64,000 bases of DNA, from assembly GCF_047302465.1 (NCBI RefSeq), contig NZ_CP178621.1, forward strand, positions 4,030,001 to 4,094,000. Reading direction: 5' to 3'. The stretch comes from JACMRP01 sp047302465 (GTDB lineage Bacteria; Bdellovibrionota; Bdellovibrionia; Bdellovibrionales; Bdellovibrionaceae). A program made the position numbers and the translations under genes. Positions within the stretch are counted from its first letter, which is position 1. Each line of letters opens with the position of its first letter. The notes beneath the pieces were generated by a model that ran no database searches, was not told the origin of the DNA, and saw only the letters and a list, made by a program, of their open reading frames with translations. Shown here piece by piece: positions 17,438-26,756 of the stretch.

Positions 17438-17534
17438 TGGCCGGGTCCCATACAATAGAGCCCTTACTGAATCCGCTAGGTCCGGAAGGAAGCAACGGCG
17501 TTTAAGGGACTATGTGATATGGGGTGCTCGGCCA
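17438..17534 (+). ncRNA. ffs: 4.5S signal recognition particle RNA
   Basis: The conserved SRP core AGGTCCGGAAGGAAGCAAC lies in the middle. The two ends pair: TGGCCGGGTCCCA (17438-17450) with TGGGGTGCTCGGCCA (17520-17534). It binds Ffh and targets nascent membrane proteins. It lies immediately upstream of dnaX; the ends are set from the pairing and may be off by a few bases. Confidence 0.92.
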
Positions 17535-17568
17535 CTTGTCTTTTCTGCAGACATTTGAGGGGTTCGTT

Positions 17569-19200
17569 TTGTCTTATCAGGTCATTGCTCGTAAATGGCG
17601 TCCACAATCTTTCAACGAAGTCGTTGGACAGAACCATATTACCCAAACGCTGACGAACGCCCTTAAAAACAATCGTCTTCATCACGCTATTCTTCTAACA
17701 GGTCCTCGCGGTACGGGAAAAACTACTTCAGCACGTATCTTGGCGAAAGCCATTCGCTGCCCGAACGCCGTCGACTTTGTACCTTGTGATAAATGTGATT
17801 CGTGTCTGGAGATCGCACAAAGCCGCAGCTCTGACGTGATCGAGCTCGATGGTGCCAGCAACAATGGTGTTGATGCCATTCGTGATCTCAGAGACTCCGT
17901 GGGCTATATGCCCTCTTCTGGCAAATACAAAGTTTATATCATCGACGAAGTTCATATGCTTTCCACAAGTGCTTTCAATGCGCTCCTCAAGACCCTCGAG
18001 GAGCCACCAGAGCATGTGGTATTCATTATGGCGACAACGGAAGTGCAGAAAATTCCGCAGACGATTTTGTCTCGTTGCCAACGCTATGATTTCCGTCGCA
18101 TTCCGATCAAACAAATCACCGACCAGCTTAAAAAAATCTGCGAAGGTGAAAATGTTCCAGCTGAAGAAGATGCACTCTGGATGATTGCCCGTCAGGGTGA
18201 CGGATCTATGCGTGACAGCTTGAGCCTTTTGGACCAAGTGATCACATTTGCGAATGGACCTCTGACTCGCCTCAACGTGGTTGAGATTTTGGGACTTACC
18301 AGCCGCACACTTTTGTTTGAAACTCTGGAAAGTCTGATTGCTCGCGATACCAAAGCGGTCATGAAGGTGCTGGAGAAAATTGCGACCTCTGGTTTTGAGC
18401 CGCATTTGTTCTCGCAAGATTTGCTGGAAGTGATTCGCAATCTGCTTTTGGTCAAAGTTTCTGGCCAGGAAGCTATGCAAATTCTGGAACTTCCAGATTC
18501 AGAATTCAACGCGCTCGGTGACCTTGCTAAAAAATCTTCTGAAGAAGATCTGCATATGCTCTTTGATATGGCGCTAAAGGGCGGCAATGACATTCCGAAG
18601 GCCCAAGATCCTCGCATCGTTCTGGAAGTCAGCCTTCTTAGAATGGCCGCGGCTCCTCAGATCACCGATCTAGAAAGCCTTCTTAGAGGTGGTGCCAGGC
18701 TCGGCGTAAAGGCCTCAGCCGGTCCTAAAAAGGCGTCTGCCCAAGTTACAAAAGTTCAAGAAGGCCCGAAATATGTGACGGGACCGAATCTTCATGAAAA
18801 ATGGCTCGCTTTTGTCCATAAAGTTCGTCAGGACGAAGCCCTGTTTGCGGCCAAAACTGAAAATCTTCTTTTCGTAAAAGAAGACGGAACAGTCATTCAT
18901 TTAGGCGTCCCCCCAAAATTGGCTTTCCTAAAAGAGCAAATGAATGACTCTACCATCCGCGCTAAGCTGCAAGGATTTATTGATTCATACTGGGGGGCTG
19001 GTTATTCTTTCCAAGTTCTAAGCGGTCGGGACCCGATTGAAGGTGAAAGTGCGAACACTCTCTTGCAGAAAAAATCTCAGCAAGCCGAGGACGAGATTCG
19101 CAAACAAATCAACGAAAACCCGATGGTGATTGCGGCTCAGAAGGCCTTCAAAGGTCAAATCAAAGCCGTAACTGAGATTGCCGAAAAAGGCAGGAGGTAG
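17569..19200 (+). CDS. dnaX: DNA polymerase III subunit gamma/tau
   Basis: The clamp-loader motor subunit of DNA polymerase III. Motifs seen are Walker A GPRGTGKTTS, the zinc module CPNAVDFVPCDKCDSC, DEVHML (Walker B) and ILSRCQRY (SRC arginine finger). The start is taken as TTG 17569 (LSYQVIARKWRPQ), which has GAGGGG 7 bases upstream and matches the family start; an ATG at 17524 lies inside ffs. The product is 543 residues. ybaB follows after 3 bases and then recR, a conserved operon. Confidence 0.97.
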   Translation: MSYQVIARKWRPQSFNEVVGQNHITQTLTNALKNNRLHHAILLTGPRGTGKTTSARILAKAIRCPNAVDFVPCDKCDSCLEIAQSRSSDVIELDGASNNGVDAIRDLRDSVGYMPSSGKYKVYIIDEVHMLSTSAFNALLKTLEEPPEHVVFIMATTEVQKIPQTILSRCQRYDFRRIPIKQITDQLKKICEGENVPAEEDALWMIARQGDGSMRDSLSLLDQVITFANGPLTRLNVVEILGLTSRTLLFETLESLIARDTKAVMKVLEKIATSGFEPHLFSQDLLEVIRNLLLVKVSGQEAMQILELPDSEFNALGDLAKKSSEEDLHMLFDMALKGGNDIPKAQDPRIVLEVSLLRMAAAPQITDLESLLRGGARLGVKASAGPKKASAQVTKVQEGPKYVTGPNLHEKWLAFVHKVRQDEALFAAKTENLLFVKEDGTVIHLGVPPKLAFLKEQMNDSTIRAKLQGFIDSYWGAGYSFQVLSGRDPIEGESANTLLQKKSQQAEDEIRKQINENPMVIAAQKAFKGQIKAVTEIAEKGRR

Positions 19201-19203
19201 CAG

Positions 19204-19527
19204 ATGAAAGGTTTTAACGGTGGCATGGCTCAATTGATGAAGCAAGCTAACCAAATGCAAACTCGTATGAAGAAGGTTCAAGACGAGTTGGCAAAACAAG
19301 AATACACAGGCACTTCTGGCGGTGGCGCTGTTACTGTGACAGTAAACGGCGAATACAAAATGACTGCTCTGACAATCAATCCTGAAGTTGTTAAATCTGG
19401 TGATGTTGAAATGATTCAGGACATGATCCTGACAGCTACCAATGAAGCTGTGAAAGTGGCTCGTGAAACCTCTCAGAAAGAGATGGAAAAAGTCACTGGC
19501 GGCATGAACATTCCTGGTCTATTCTAA
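19204..19527 (+). CDS. ybaB: YbaB/EbfC nucleoid-associated protein
   Basis: The 107-residue protein has the family pattern GGMAQLMKQANQMQTRMKKVQDELAKQEY, GGGAVTVTVNGEYKM and a C-terminal helix. These proteins form dimers that bind DNA. It sits between dnaX and recR, as in many bacteria, with gaps of only 3-4 bases. Confidence 0.95.
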   Translation: MKGFNGGMAQLMKQANQMQTRMKKVQDELAKQEYTGTSGGGAVTVTVNGEYKMTALTINPEVVKSGDVEMIQDMILTATNEAVKVARETSQKEMEKVTGGMNIPGLF

Positions 19528-19531
19528 GAGC

Positions 19532-20146
19532 ATGTTAAATATTCCCGCGCTTGAAAAACTAGTACACGAATTGAGTCGTCTTCCAGGCATTGGCCCGAAG
19601 AGCGCTCAGCGTTTGGCGTACCATATTTTGAAATCGAAAGATGATTATGTGGAACGCCTCAGCGAAGCTTTGATTCGTGTTCGCGCGGAAGTTCATACTT
19701 GCAATGTTTGCTATAATTATACCGACACGGATATCTGCAAATATTGCCAAGATGCTCATCGTACTGATGACTCCATCTGTGTGGTTGAAGAGCCTTCGGA
19801 TATCATGAAGATTGAGTCTTCAGGAGCTTTCCGAGGTCGCTACCATGTTTTGCACGGGGTGATTTCTCCGCTCGAGGGCGTGACCGCTCAAGATCTGAAA
19901 ATCAAAGAGTTGGTCGCTCGAGTTGACGCGGGGCTTAACAATCAGGCTCCTCACATCCGCGAGATTATTCTGGCTTTGGATGCCGATCTCGAGGGAGACA
20001 CGACGATTTTGTACCTAGCAAAACTTCTCCAAGGCAAAGGCGTACGATTAAGTCGCTTAGCTCATGGAGTTCCTATTGGCAGCGACATTGATTTCGTAGA
20101 TGATAGAACTATGGGTCAGGCTTTAGAAAACCGCGTGGAGCTGTAA
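19532..20146 (+). CDS. recR: Recombination mediator RecR
   Basis: The 204 residues include LSRLPGIGPKSAQRLAYH (helix-hairpin-helix), the four-cysteine zinc finger CNVCYNYTDTDICKYC and a Toprim domain (CVVEEPSDIMKIE, LALDADLEGDTT). RecR works with RecO/RecF to load RecA at gaps. Its stop overlaps the mglA start (TAATG), so the GTPase is translationally coupled to it. Confidence 0.96.
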   Translation: MLNIPALEKLVHELSRLPGIGPKSAQRLAYHILKSKDDYVERLSEALIRVRAEVHTCNVCYNYTDTDICKYCQDAHRTDDSICVVEEPSDIMKIESSGAFRGRYHVLHGVISPLEGVTAQDLKIKELVARVDAGLNNQAPHIREIILALDADLEGDTTILYLAKLLQGKGVRLSRLAHGVPIGSDIDFVDDRTMGQALENRVEL

Positions 20147-20739
20147 TGTCCTTTATCAATTACAACGCCAAAGAAATTCACTGTAAGGTTGTTTATTACG
20201 GTCCTTCATTGGGCGGTAAAACGACTAACATTCAGTGGATTTACCAAAAACACGCTCATAACCAAGAAACCAAGCTTGTAGCGCTCGATAACGAGCCTGA
20301 AAGAACTCTGTTCTTTGATTTCTTGCCTATGAACGTGGGCGAGATTCGTGGTTATAAGACCCGTTTCCATTTGTATTCCGTTCCTGGTCAGGTTGTTTAC
20401 GATGCTTCCCGTAAGCTTATTTTGAAGGGCTTAGATGGGGTTGTCTTCGTGGCAGACTCTCAGAAAGAGCGTATGGAAGAAAACCTCGAAGCTTTGAAGA
20501 ATCTTGAAAGAAATTTAGAGCAACAAGGCTATGACATCCGCGAGATCCCTTTGGTTATGCAGTATAACAAGCGTGATCTTCCTAATGCGGCCTCTATGGC
20601 TGAGCTCAGAACCGCTTTAAACTTCTACAACGCCCCTGAAGTCGAGGGTTGCGCTGCCGAAGGAAAAGGGGTCGAAGAATCCTTGAAAATGGTTTCTAAG
20701 TCCATTTTGAATGTGCTAAAAGGCGGCTCTAACATTTAA
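20146..20739 (+). CDS. mglA: MglA-type polarity/motility GTPase
   Basis: The 197-residue small GTPase has the P-loop GPSLGGKTTN, FDFLPMNVGEIRGYKTRFHLYSVPGQVVYD (switch region) and YNKRDLP (guanine specificity). Bacterial MglA proteins set cell polarity: in Myxococcus for gliding, and in Bdellovibrio they are reported to act at the invasive pole and be needed for predation. It overlaps recR by one base and is followed by nadA, an unexpected setting for a polarity switch. Confidence 0.93.
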   Translation: MSFINYNAKEIHCKVVYYGPSLGGKTTNIQWIYQKHAHNQETKLVALDNEPERTLFFDFLPMNVGEIRGYKTRFHLYSVPGQVVYDASRKLILKGLDGVVFVADSQKERMEENLEALKNLERNLEQQGYDIREIPLVMQYNKRDLPNAASMAELRTALNFYNAPEVEGCAAEGKGVEESLKMVSKSILNVLKGGSNI

Positions 20740-20755
20740 TTGTTGGAGGCCTTTC

Positions 20756-21721
20756 ATGTCTTACGATATTGCTGCCGATATTCAGCGCCTCAAAAAAGAG
20801 AAAAACGCCGTCATCCTTGCTCACTATTATGAAGAGGGTGATATCCAAGATGTTGCCGATTACGTCGGTGATAGCTTCTATTTGGCTAAAATGGGCCAAA
20901 AGGTAGAACAGCAAGTAATCCTTTTAGCCGGCGTTGTGTTCATGGCTGAAAGCGTGAAGATCCTCAACCCTTCGAAGACTGTCCTAGTTCCTGATATGGG
21001 TGCCAGCTGCTCTTTGGTTAAAGGGGCCCCATACCAAAAATACTTGGACTGGCGTAAGCAAAATCCGGATGGAGTTGCTGTAACCTACATTAACTCGAGC
21101 GCTGAAGTAAAAGCGATCTCGGATGTGATCATCACTTCTAGCAATGCCGAGCAAATCATTAAGTCTATTCCTGCAGATCGCAAGATCCTGTTTGGCCCGG
21201 ATCAACACTTGGGACGTTTCTTATCTAAAAAACTGAATCGCCCGTTTGAGCTTTGGCCGGGGGCTTGTGAAGTGCATGTGCTTTTCAATGCCCGTAAACT
21301 TTATGAAATGACTTTGGAACATCCAGACGCCGTCGTCATTGCACATCCAGAGTGCGACGAGACCGTTTTGAATTATGCTCAAGTCATTGGCTCTACTTCT
21401 CGCCTACTGGAAGAAGTTGAAAAAAATCCTGCGAAAAAATTTATTATCGCGACTGAAACAGGCATCTTCCATCAGATGCAAAAGAAACGCCCTGATGCGA
21501 CTTTGATTCAAGCTCCTGTTTTGGATAGCGGTTGCCTATGCAACAACTGCCCTTACATGAAGATGAACTCTATGGAGAAGATCAAACACGCGCTTGAGAC
21601 CTTCGAGCCGCAAATTCGTATGGACGAAGTTTTGCGCAAGAAAGCTCAGGTATCTTTGGATCGTATGATGGATATTACGAGTGGTAAATCCGTCACTTGG
21701 CCCGCTGAATTTCAAGCTTAG
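20756..21721 (+). CDS. nadA: Quinolinate synthase
   Basis: The 321-residue NadA condenses iminoaspartate with dihydroxyacetone phosphate to quinolinate for NAD synthesis and carries a [4Fe-4S] cluster. Visible features are the N-terminal ILAHYYEEGDIQDVADYVGDS, PDMGASCSLV, HPECDE and the C-terminal GCLCNNCPYMKMN; Cys residues in these segments are cluster ligands. GGAGG lies ahead of the ATG. It is the last gene of the dnaX run. Confidence 0.96.
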   Translation: MSYDIAADIQRLKKEKNAVILAHYYEEGDIQDVADYVGDSFYLAKMGQKVEQQVILLAGVVFMAESVKILNPSKTVLVPDMGASCSLVKGAPYQKYLDWRKQNPDGVAVTYINSSAEVKAISDVIITSSNAEQIIKSIPADRKILFGPDQHLGRFLSKKLNRPFELWPGACEVHVLFNARKLYEMTLEHPDAVVIAHPECDETVLNYAQVIGSTSRLLEEVEKNPAKKFIIATETGIFHQMQKKRPDATLIQAPVLDSGCLCNNCPYMKMNSMEKIKHALETFEPQIRMDEVLRKKAQVSLDRMMDITSGKSVTWPAEFQA

Positions 21722-21915
21722 AGCCGCCTGAATATGAAACTTTAGGGGCCCTCTTCAGGATTTTTGAAAAAATACTGTCTCATTGTGAGAAAACCCGTAG
21801 AACTTTTTGACTGCCAGTTGCAACCAACATCTTTCTGTGGTTGGTCCATTAACCTTTGGTCGAGTTCCTCCGATAGGTCTAGTGTAAGTTGAATTGATCT
21901 AAGGAAAGGTGTGCA

Positions 21916-22320
21916 ATGAGCCGCTCGAAAAATAAAACTAGACCAAATAGACGGGTTGCACCACGGAAGGAAGTCACTCCCATTAACGTGGCATACATAA
22001 CATCCCTGGCCGACTTCACAAAAATCGCGAAGAACTGCGAAATTGTCGAGGCCTCAGCAACCGGACTTCTTCTGCTCATTAAGCGTGAAGATTTATTGCC
22101 GAGTTCATTAAGGCAATCTTTGAACTTGGATGTCCTTTTAGGTGAAAGTATTTTCATGCATCTTGAAGATATGAACCTTGAAATATCTGGCTCGATCGCC
22201 AGAACCCAACTTTTGGGTAAAAAAGGTTTTCACGTCGCCGTTGATTATAGCGAAGACGCTCCTGAATACTGGCGCGAATGTCTGATGGATCTGCTGCCAA
22301 TTCCTGGCGAGCTAGAATAA
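21916..22320 (+). CDS. PilZ-like domain protein
   Basis: The 134-residue protein has an RRxxxR-like start (NRRVAPRKEV) and IVEASATGLLL, close to the (D/N)xSxxG motif, then the beta strands of a PilZ fold. PilZ domains bind cyclic di-GMP, which controls lifestyle switching in Bdellovibrio. The second motif has E in place of D/N, so c-di-GMP binding is uncertain. It is monocistronic with its own terminator. Confidence 0.65.
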   Translation: MSRSKNKTRPNRRVAPRKEVTPINVAYITSLADFTKIAKNCEIVEASATGLLLLIKREDLLPSSLRQSLNLDVLLGESIFMHLEDMNLEISGSIARTQLLGKKGFHVAVDYSEDAPEYWRECLMDLLPIPGELE

Positions 22321-22325
22321 AAATC

Positions 22326-22349
22326 GGGGGCTAGAAAGCCCCCTTTTTT
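22326..22349 (+). terminator. Rho-independent terminator
   Basis: GGGGGCT (22326-22332), loop AGAA, AGCCCCC (22337-22343) and six T. It ends the PilZ-like gene. Confidence 0.92.
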
Positions 22350-22386
22350 ATACCTTTCCCCTAGTGTCTAGCATTTAATAGACAGT

Positions 22387-24015
22387 ATGGCGGATCTCAC
22401 GAAATCACTGAAAAAATACTGGGTCGAGCTGTGCTTCGTCTTTCTAATTCCGTTGGTTTTCTACCGCGCCTTCATGGCCCCTTATGTAACGTGGGATGAT
22501 GATGTTTTAATTCTTAAAAATCCCCTCCTGCAACTTCCGTTTTGGGAAGCTCTCAAGAATGCTTTTCAAGTTTACTATCACGGAGACTATTTTCCGCTGA
22601 CGTTAATGAGCTACTGGTTGGACTTTCAGGTTTTTGGTCTCAGTGCTCCGGCTCAACATATCGAAAATCTGGTTTTGCATTTAGTGGCAACTCTTTTGTT
22701 ATTTCGTGTTTTAAAATCTGTGAGCCAAAAAGATAGACTCTCTTTTTTTATAACTTTGGTTTTTGCTCTTCACCCTCTACAGATGGAATCTGTGATGTGG
22801 ATATCTGAGAGGAAAAGTCTGCTTGCTGCTGTCTTCATGTTCTTATCGATAGCATTTTACTTAAAAACTGTTGAGAAGCCCGGCAAGGCATCGTGGTACT
22901 GGCTAGCGGTTTTGTTTTTTGCACTGATGGGACTTACAAAAGCCACTGCGCTTTTGCTTCCCGCTTTGTTTTTGCTATTGGATTGGAAGTACTTGGCTGG
23001 AGCGCGCGGAAAAATATTTAAAAGATTTCTTCCTTTGGCACTTTTAGCCGGAGTCCTCATTGTTTTGCGTGTTCAAGCCTATTCTTCAAGTGCCACGGAG
23101 GCAGGCGCCGTGTTCCGGCAAAGCGAGCGCCTGCTGCAAGTTCCATGGATGGCACTAACCGCTATTGGCTTTTACATTAAAATGTTTTTCTTTCCGACAC
23201 CCTACTCGCCGATATATCCAGCCTATGCGGTGAACTCTACGACGATACTTTGGATGGTCGCAGCAGCTGGTGTTCTCGTTTTTACAGCAATTTACCTGTG
23301 GCGAAAGAAGAATTTATTTTTGTGGTTCTGTGGCGCTTGGTTTTTGCTATTCTTGTCGCCGGTTCTTCAGCTCTTTCCGCGCATCAATTTTGTCAATGAT
23401 CGTTACATGTACCTGCCGATCGTGGGTCTAGCCGGAATTTTCTTTTACTGGGTTTCTGAAAAGGTTCCAGCACATCTTCGCACGGTAAAAGTCTTCGCTG
23501 GAGCTGCAGTGACTTTTGCCGCGTCTTTGGGTTTGCAAAGCTTCAATCGTTCAGAAGCGTTTACTTCGAATCGCGCGCTGTGGACACAGGCCTTAACTAT
23601 CGTGCCTGAGGATATGATTGCGCTGAATAATCTAGGCTTAGATTATCACCTAGCTGGAGAAGTAGATAAAGCTGTCGAACTCTACACCAAAGTTGTCACT
23701 CAACCAGGTACAAATTCCCTAAAAGCTATTACGTTTGGAAACTTGGCAGGAATTTATTCTGATCATAAATATAAAGGTTATGACTCTGAGAAAGCCATTC
23801 AGCTTTACCAAAAAGGCATCGCAAGCGTGCAGCGCCTGCACGAAACTTACGAACTTCGAATTAACTTAGGTATCACTTACAAGGATTTAGGAAGAAACGC
23901 GGAAGCTAAAGAGGTTCTGCTAGCTGTGCTTCAAGATCTTTCTAGGGAAAGTGACTACAAATTTCAGAATCTAAAAATCTTTGTAGAACGCCATCTGCAA
24001 AGTCTACCGAATTAA
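22387..24015 (+). CDS. TMTC-like membrane glycosyltransferase with C-terminal TPRs
   Basis: The 542-residue protein starts with a hydrophobic span and a luminal-type loop YVTWDDDVLILKNPLL, whose acidic Asp cluster is typical of GT-C enzymes. Further spans and FALHPLQMESVMWISERKSLL follow, a signature of the TMTC/DUF1736 family. The C-terminal 130 residues form TPR-like helices (ALNNLGLDYHLAGEVDKAVELY). TMTC proteins in animals are O-mannosyltransferases; bacterial homologues are poorly known. It is convergent with another membrane glycosyltransferase, overlapping by about 12 bases. Confidence 0.8.
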   Translation: MADLTKSLKKYWVELCFVFLIPLVFYRAFMAPYVTWDDDVLILKNPLLQLPFWEALKNAFQVYYHGDYFPLTLMSYWLDFQVFGLSAPAQHIENLVLHLVATLLLFRVLKSVSQKDRLSFFITLVFALHPLQMESVMWISERKSLLAAVFMFLSIAFYLKTVEKPGKASWYWLAVLFFALMGLTKATALLLPALFLLLDWKYLAGARGKIFKRFLPLALLAGVLIVLRVQAYSSSATEAGAVFRQSERLLQVPWMALTAIGFYIKMFFFPTPYSPIYPAYAVNSTTILWMVAAAGVLVFTAIYLWRKKNLFLWFCGAWFLLFLSPVLQLFPRINFVNDRYMYLPIVGLAGIFFYWVSEKVPAHLRTVKVFAGAAVTFAASLGLQSFNRSEAFTSNRALWTQALTIVPEDMIALNNLGLDYHLAGEVDKAVELYTKVVTQPGTNSLKAITFGNLAGIYSDHKYKGYDSEKAIQLYQKGIASVQRLHETYELRINLGITYKDLGRNAEAKEVLLAVLQDLSRESDYKFQNLKIFVERHLQSLPN

Positions 24016-25662
24016 ATCCGCACGCACGTAAATCGTATAGAGAGGCTTCTGGATGAAGGGTCTATATTGAGGACTGTTCTTAAAAAAATTCCAGAAAGAA
24101 TCTTCATAAACATTTTTCTGCGGATCTTTCAGAAAAATCCAGTTTTTGCTGTCAGTCGGTATCGCAAAAGTCTCAAAAACTATGTCCGGCTTCGCCTTTT
24201 CGGTAGCGAAAACTGCATTGAGTTCGGCGCGCAAACCCGGGCTCACGTATGTCGGATGCATATAGTACATAAATGTCATTGGTCTTAACGTCGTGAAAAG
24301 ATATCCCGCTGCAAAGGAATCATATACAAAAATAGATTGTGCGGTACTTGGCAAAGATTTGAAGTCCTCTTCCACTTCTTTTACGTAGGCGGCTTTGGCA
24401 ACATTGGTATAGATTCCGTAAAAAGGGCCAGAGCTTACTTGCTGAGTGAGTTCCGGCAATCTTCCATCTCTATAGAAAAAGGCCCATGGAGCAAAACAGT
24501 AAATAAGCACCACCGAAAGCCATGCGATCCAAGGAAGTCTTCTTTGCTGAATCGTCGCGGACTCCAGAATAAAAATAAGTGCGATAGAAAATCCTAAAGC
24601 CGCGTTTAAAACCCCATTGGTACTTGTAACAGCCATGATAGTGGCCATTGCGCAGCCCACAAGGACTTCGTTGCTAAAAACTAGTTTTTCACCGCGCCAG
24701 ATTCTCTTAACCAAATAAGCCGCGAAGATAAAAGCACATGCATAGATAAGGAAGCCGAAGCTAGAGTCTAATGCTAGTTTGGGTCCCGCAATCACATAAT
24801 AGATCACCAGGAATGGTAGCAACGCATACTCAAAAGACTTTCTTTTCCAAGCGGAAAAAATGGCGGTAAGACCTGCAGAAACCAAGACTAACCAATGAGG
24901 GGCAAGAATTCCTAAATAGGCTTTTGAAACATCAATCTTATTCTGTAAATTTAGCAGCGAAATAGATCGTGCAACTTCGAAATTCTTTTGGATCTCTTCA
25001 AGTCCAATTGCAAAGATAGGAATTGCAAAAACAAGAAGTGCGATTGTAGTGCCCACGAACACTCTTCCCATCCAAAGCCGTAAGTCTTTATTCTTCCACT
25101 CTAGTAAAAATAGAATCACAAAACCAAAGCCCGTGATGGGATAACTATAAATTGCCATTGCAATAGTAATAGATAACAAACATGCCATTCCAAAACTGCG
25201 TTTGGTCTTCAAGAGTCTCAGCAATGACAGACTCAAAACCGTCATTAAGACCGCCATCGTGTTGTACGAAACCGCTGGCATTGAAAATGGAATATAAAGA
25301 ACCGGCAATACCGACAGAGCTAAGGCGTTGCCAAACTCTAGGTTTTTTCTAAGAGCACGAAATAGCGCAAATCCTGTGGTCAAAGAAAAGCCAAAATAGA
25401 TAAATCGGAAAAAGAGCGCAATCCCCGTCGTCGATCCTACAATTTTCAGGTACAGCCAGAAGAAAGGAGTCGCCCACAGAGATCCTGACTGTTGAAACAA
25501 ACGATCTGTGACAAAAGCTTTGCCCCCAATCAGAGGTCCCAATGCCTGCGCTAAATATTGGCTTTCGTCAGTAAAGTCGACACCGAAGAAAAGACGAAAA
25601 AAGGTGCTTAAAAGTGCGATCAGAACGACGGCGCAAATAAGATAATCACTTCTCTTTTTCAA
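24004..25662 (-). CDS. Polytopic membrane glycosyltransferase-like protein (GT-C/PMT type)
   Basis: About 552 residues with roughly ten hydrophobic spans. The first loop FGVDFTDESQYLAQALGPL holds the acidic D-E pair typical of GT-C glycosyltransferases that use polyprenyl-phosphate sugars. The start is uncertain: TTG 25662 has AAAGGA 6 bases upstream and is preferred to the TTG at 25707. It lies next to galE and a GT2 that could supply a lipid-linked sugar. The donor and acceptor are unknown. Confidence 0.72.
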   Translation of the reverse strand: MKKRSDYLICAVVLIALLSTFFRLFFGVDFTDESQYLAQALGPLIGGKAFVTDRLFQQSGSLWATPFFWLYLKIVGSTTGIALFFRFIYFGFSLTTGFALFRALRKNLEFGNALALSVLPVLYIPFSMPAVSYNTMAVLMTVLSLSLLRLLKTKRSFGMACLLSITIAMAIYSYPITGFGFVILFLLEWKNKDLRLWMGRVFVGTTIALLVFAIPIFAIGLEEIQKNFEVARSISLLNLQNKIDVSKAYLGILAPHWLVLVSAGLTAIFSAWKRKSFEYALLPFLVIYYVIAGPKLALDSSFGFLIYACAFIFAAYLVKRIWRGEKLVFSNEVLVGCAMATIMAVTSTNGVLNAALGFSIALIFILESATIQQRRLPWIAWLSVVLIYCFAPWAFFYRDGRLPELTQQVSSGPFYGIYTNVAKAAYVKEVEEDFKSLPSTAQSIFVYDSFAAGYLFTTLRPMTFMYYMHPTYVSPGLRAELNAVFATEKAKPDIVFETFAIPTDSKNWIFLKDPQKNVYEDSFWNFFKNSPQYRPFIQKPLYTIYVRADLIR

Positions 25663-25772
25663 CGAGGATCCTTTCTGAGGTCTCTTTATCCTCACTTTTT
25701 TTAGCAACTTCGTTCAAGTTTTTTCTTGGCTTTCCCAGGGGCCTGGACCTTAATAAAAGAGAGGAGAAAATC

Positions 25773-26756
25773 ATGCGCGTTTTGATCACCGGCGGAGCCG
25801 GATACATTGGAAGTCATGTTGTTCGCGAAGCGATCGATCAAGGACACCAAGTGGTTGTGATTGATGACCTTTCTCATGGTTACCAAAAAGCCGTCGATTC
25901 CCGCGCAGAGTTCGTGAAAGGCAATGTCGGCGACTATGCGTTGGTCACAAAGCTCCTTAAAGATAAGAATATTCAAGCTGTCATGCACTTTGCCGCAAAT
26001 ATTGAAGTGGCAGAAAGTGTCTCTCGCCCCGACGAGTACTACCATAACAACGTTACCAATAGTTTGAATTTGCTAAAGGCCATGAAGGACTCAGGCGTGA
26101 ATCGCCTGGTTTTCTCCTCCACAGCGGCAGTCTATGGGAACCCAGAAGTGACTCCAATACTAGAAGATCATCCGCGAAATCCCGTGAACCCTTATGGACG
26201 CAGCAAAATGATGATCGAAATGATGATTGAGGATTTTGCAAAAGCTTTTGGTCTTGGCTATACGCTCTTACGCTATTTTAATGTGGCGGGTGCTCATCCT
26301 AACGGAGATTTAGGAGAAGATCATATTCCTGAAAGCCACCTGATTCCAAGAATTCTGGCTGCAGCTTTGAGTGATCGAAAAGCAAATATCTATGGTACTG
26401 ACTATCCAACACCTGATGGCACTTGTATTCGTGACTATGTTCACGTGATGGATTTGGCCAAAGCCCATTTACTGGCTCTCGACGAAACTAAGCCCGCACA
26501 AGGAACTGTCTTTAACCTCGGCAGCGAAAAAGGCTTCTCTGTTCGGGAAATTATCTCTGCTTGTGAACGCGTGACTAGTCAGAAGTTTGTCATCAACGAA
26601 CAATCTCGCCGTGCTGGTGATCCCGCAATACTCATCGCAAAAAGCGAGAAGGCTCGTAAACTTCTAAAGTGGCAGCCGCAGTATTCGGATATTGATTCGA
26701 TTATTGCTCATGCATGGCAGTGGCATAGCAAAAATCCCAAGGGCTATCGCTCTTAG
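25773..26756 (+). CDS. galE: UDP-glucose 4-epimerase
   Basis: The 327-residue short-chain dehydrogenase fold has the NAD motif GGAGYIGSH at the start, the catalytic Y-x-x-x-K in VNPYGRSKM, and FSSTAAVYG. It interconverts UDP-glucose and UDP-galactose (or N-acetyl forms) for envelope polysaccharide. A GAGAGGAG site precedes the ATG. The 3' end overlaps a convergent methyltransferase gene by 4 bases. Confidence 0.94.
   Translation: MRVLITGGAGYIGSHVVREAIDQGHQVVVIDDLSHGYQKAVDSRAEFVKGNVGDYALVTKLLKDKNIQAVMHFAANIEVAESVSRPDEYYHNNVTNSLNLLKAMKDSGVNRLVFSSTAAVYGNPEVTPILEDHPRNPVNPYGRSKMMIEMMIEDFAKAFGLGYTLLRYFNVAGAHPNGDLGEDHIPESHLIPRILAAALSDRKANIYGTDYPTPDGTCIRDYVHVMDLAKAHLLALDETKPAQGTVFNLGSEKGFSVREIISACERVTSQKFVINEQSRRAGDPAILIAKSEKARKLLKWQPQYSDIDSIIAHAWQWHSKNPKGYRS

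Noticed and set aside
17524..17568. ATG start for dnaX inside the 4.5S RNA
   Set aside because: The family start is at LSYQVIARKW, where a TTG follows GAGGGG; the upstream ATG lies within the RNA stem.
17728..18480. A 250-codon minus-strand frame across dnaX
   Set aside because: It is antisense to a strongly conserved gene with all motifs intact and has no ribosome site; a coding shadow.
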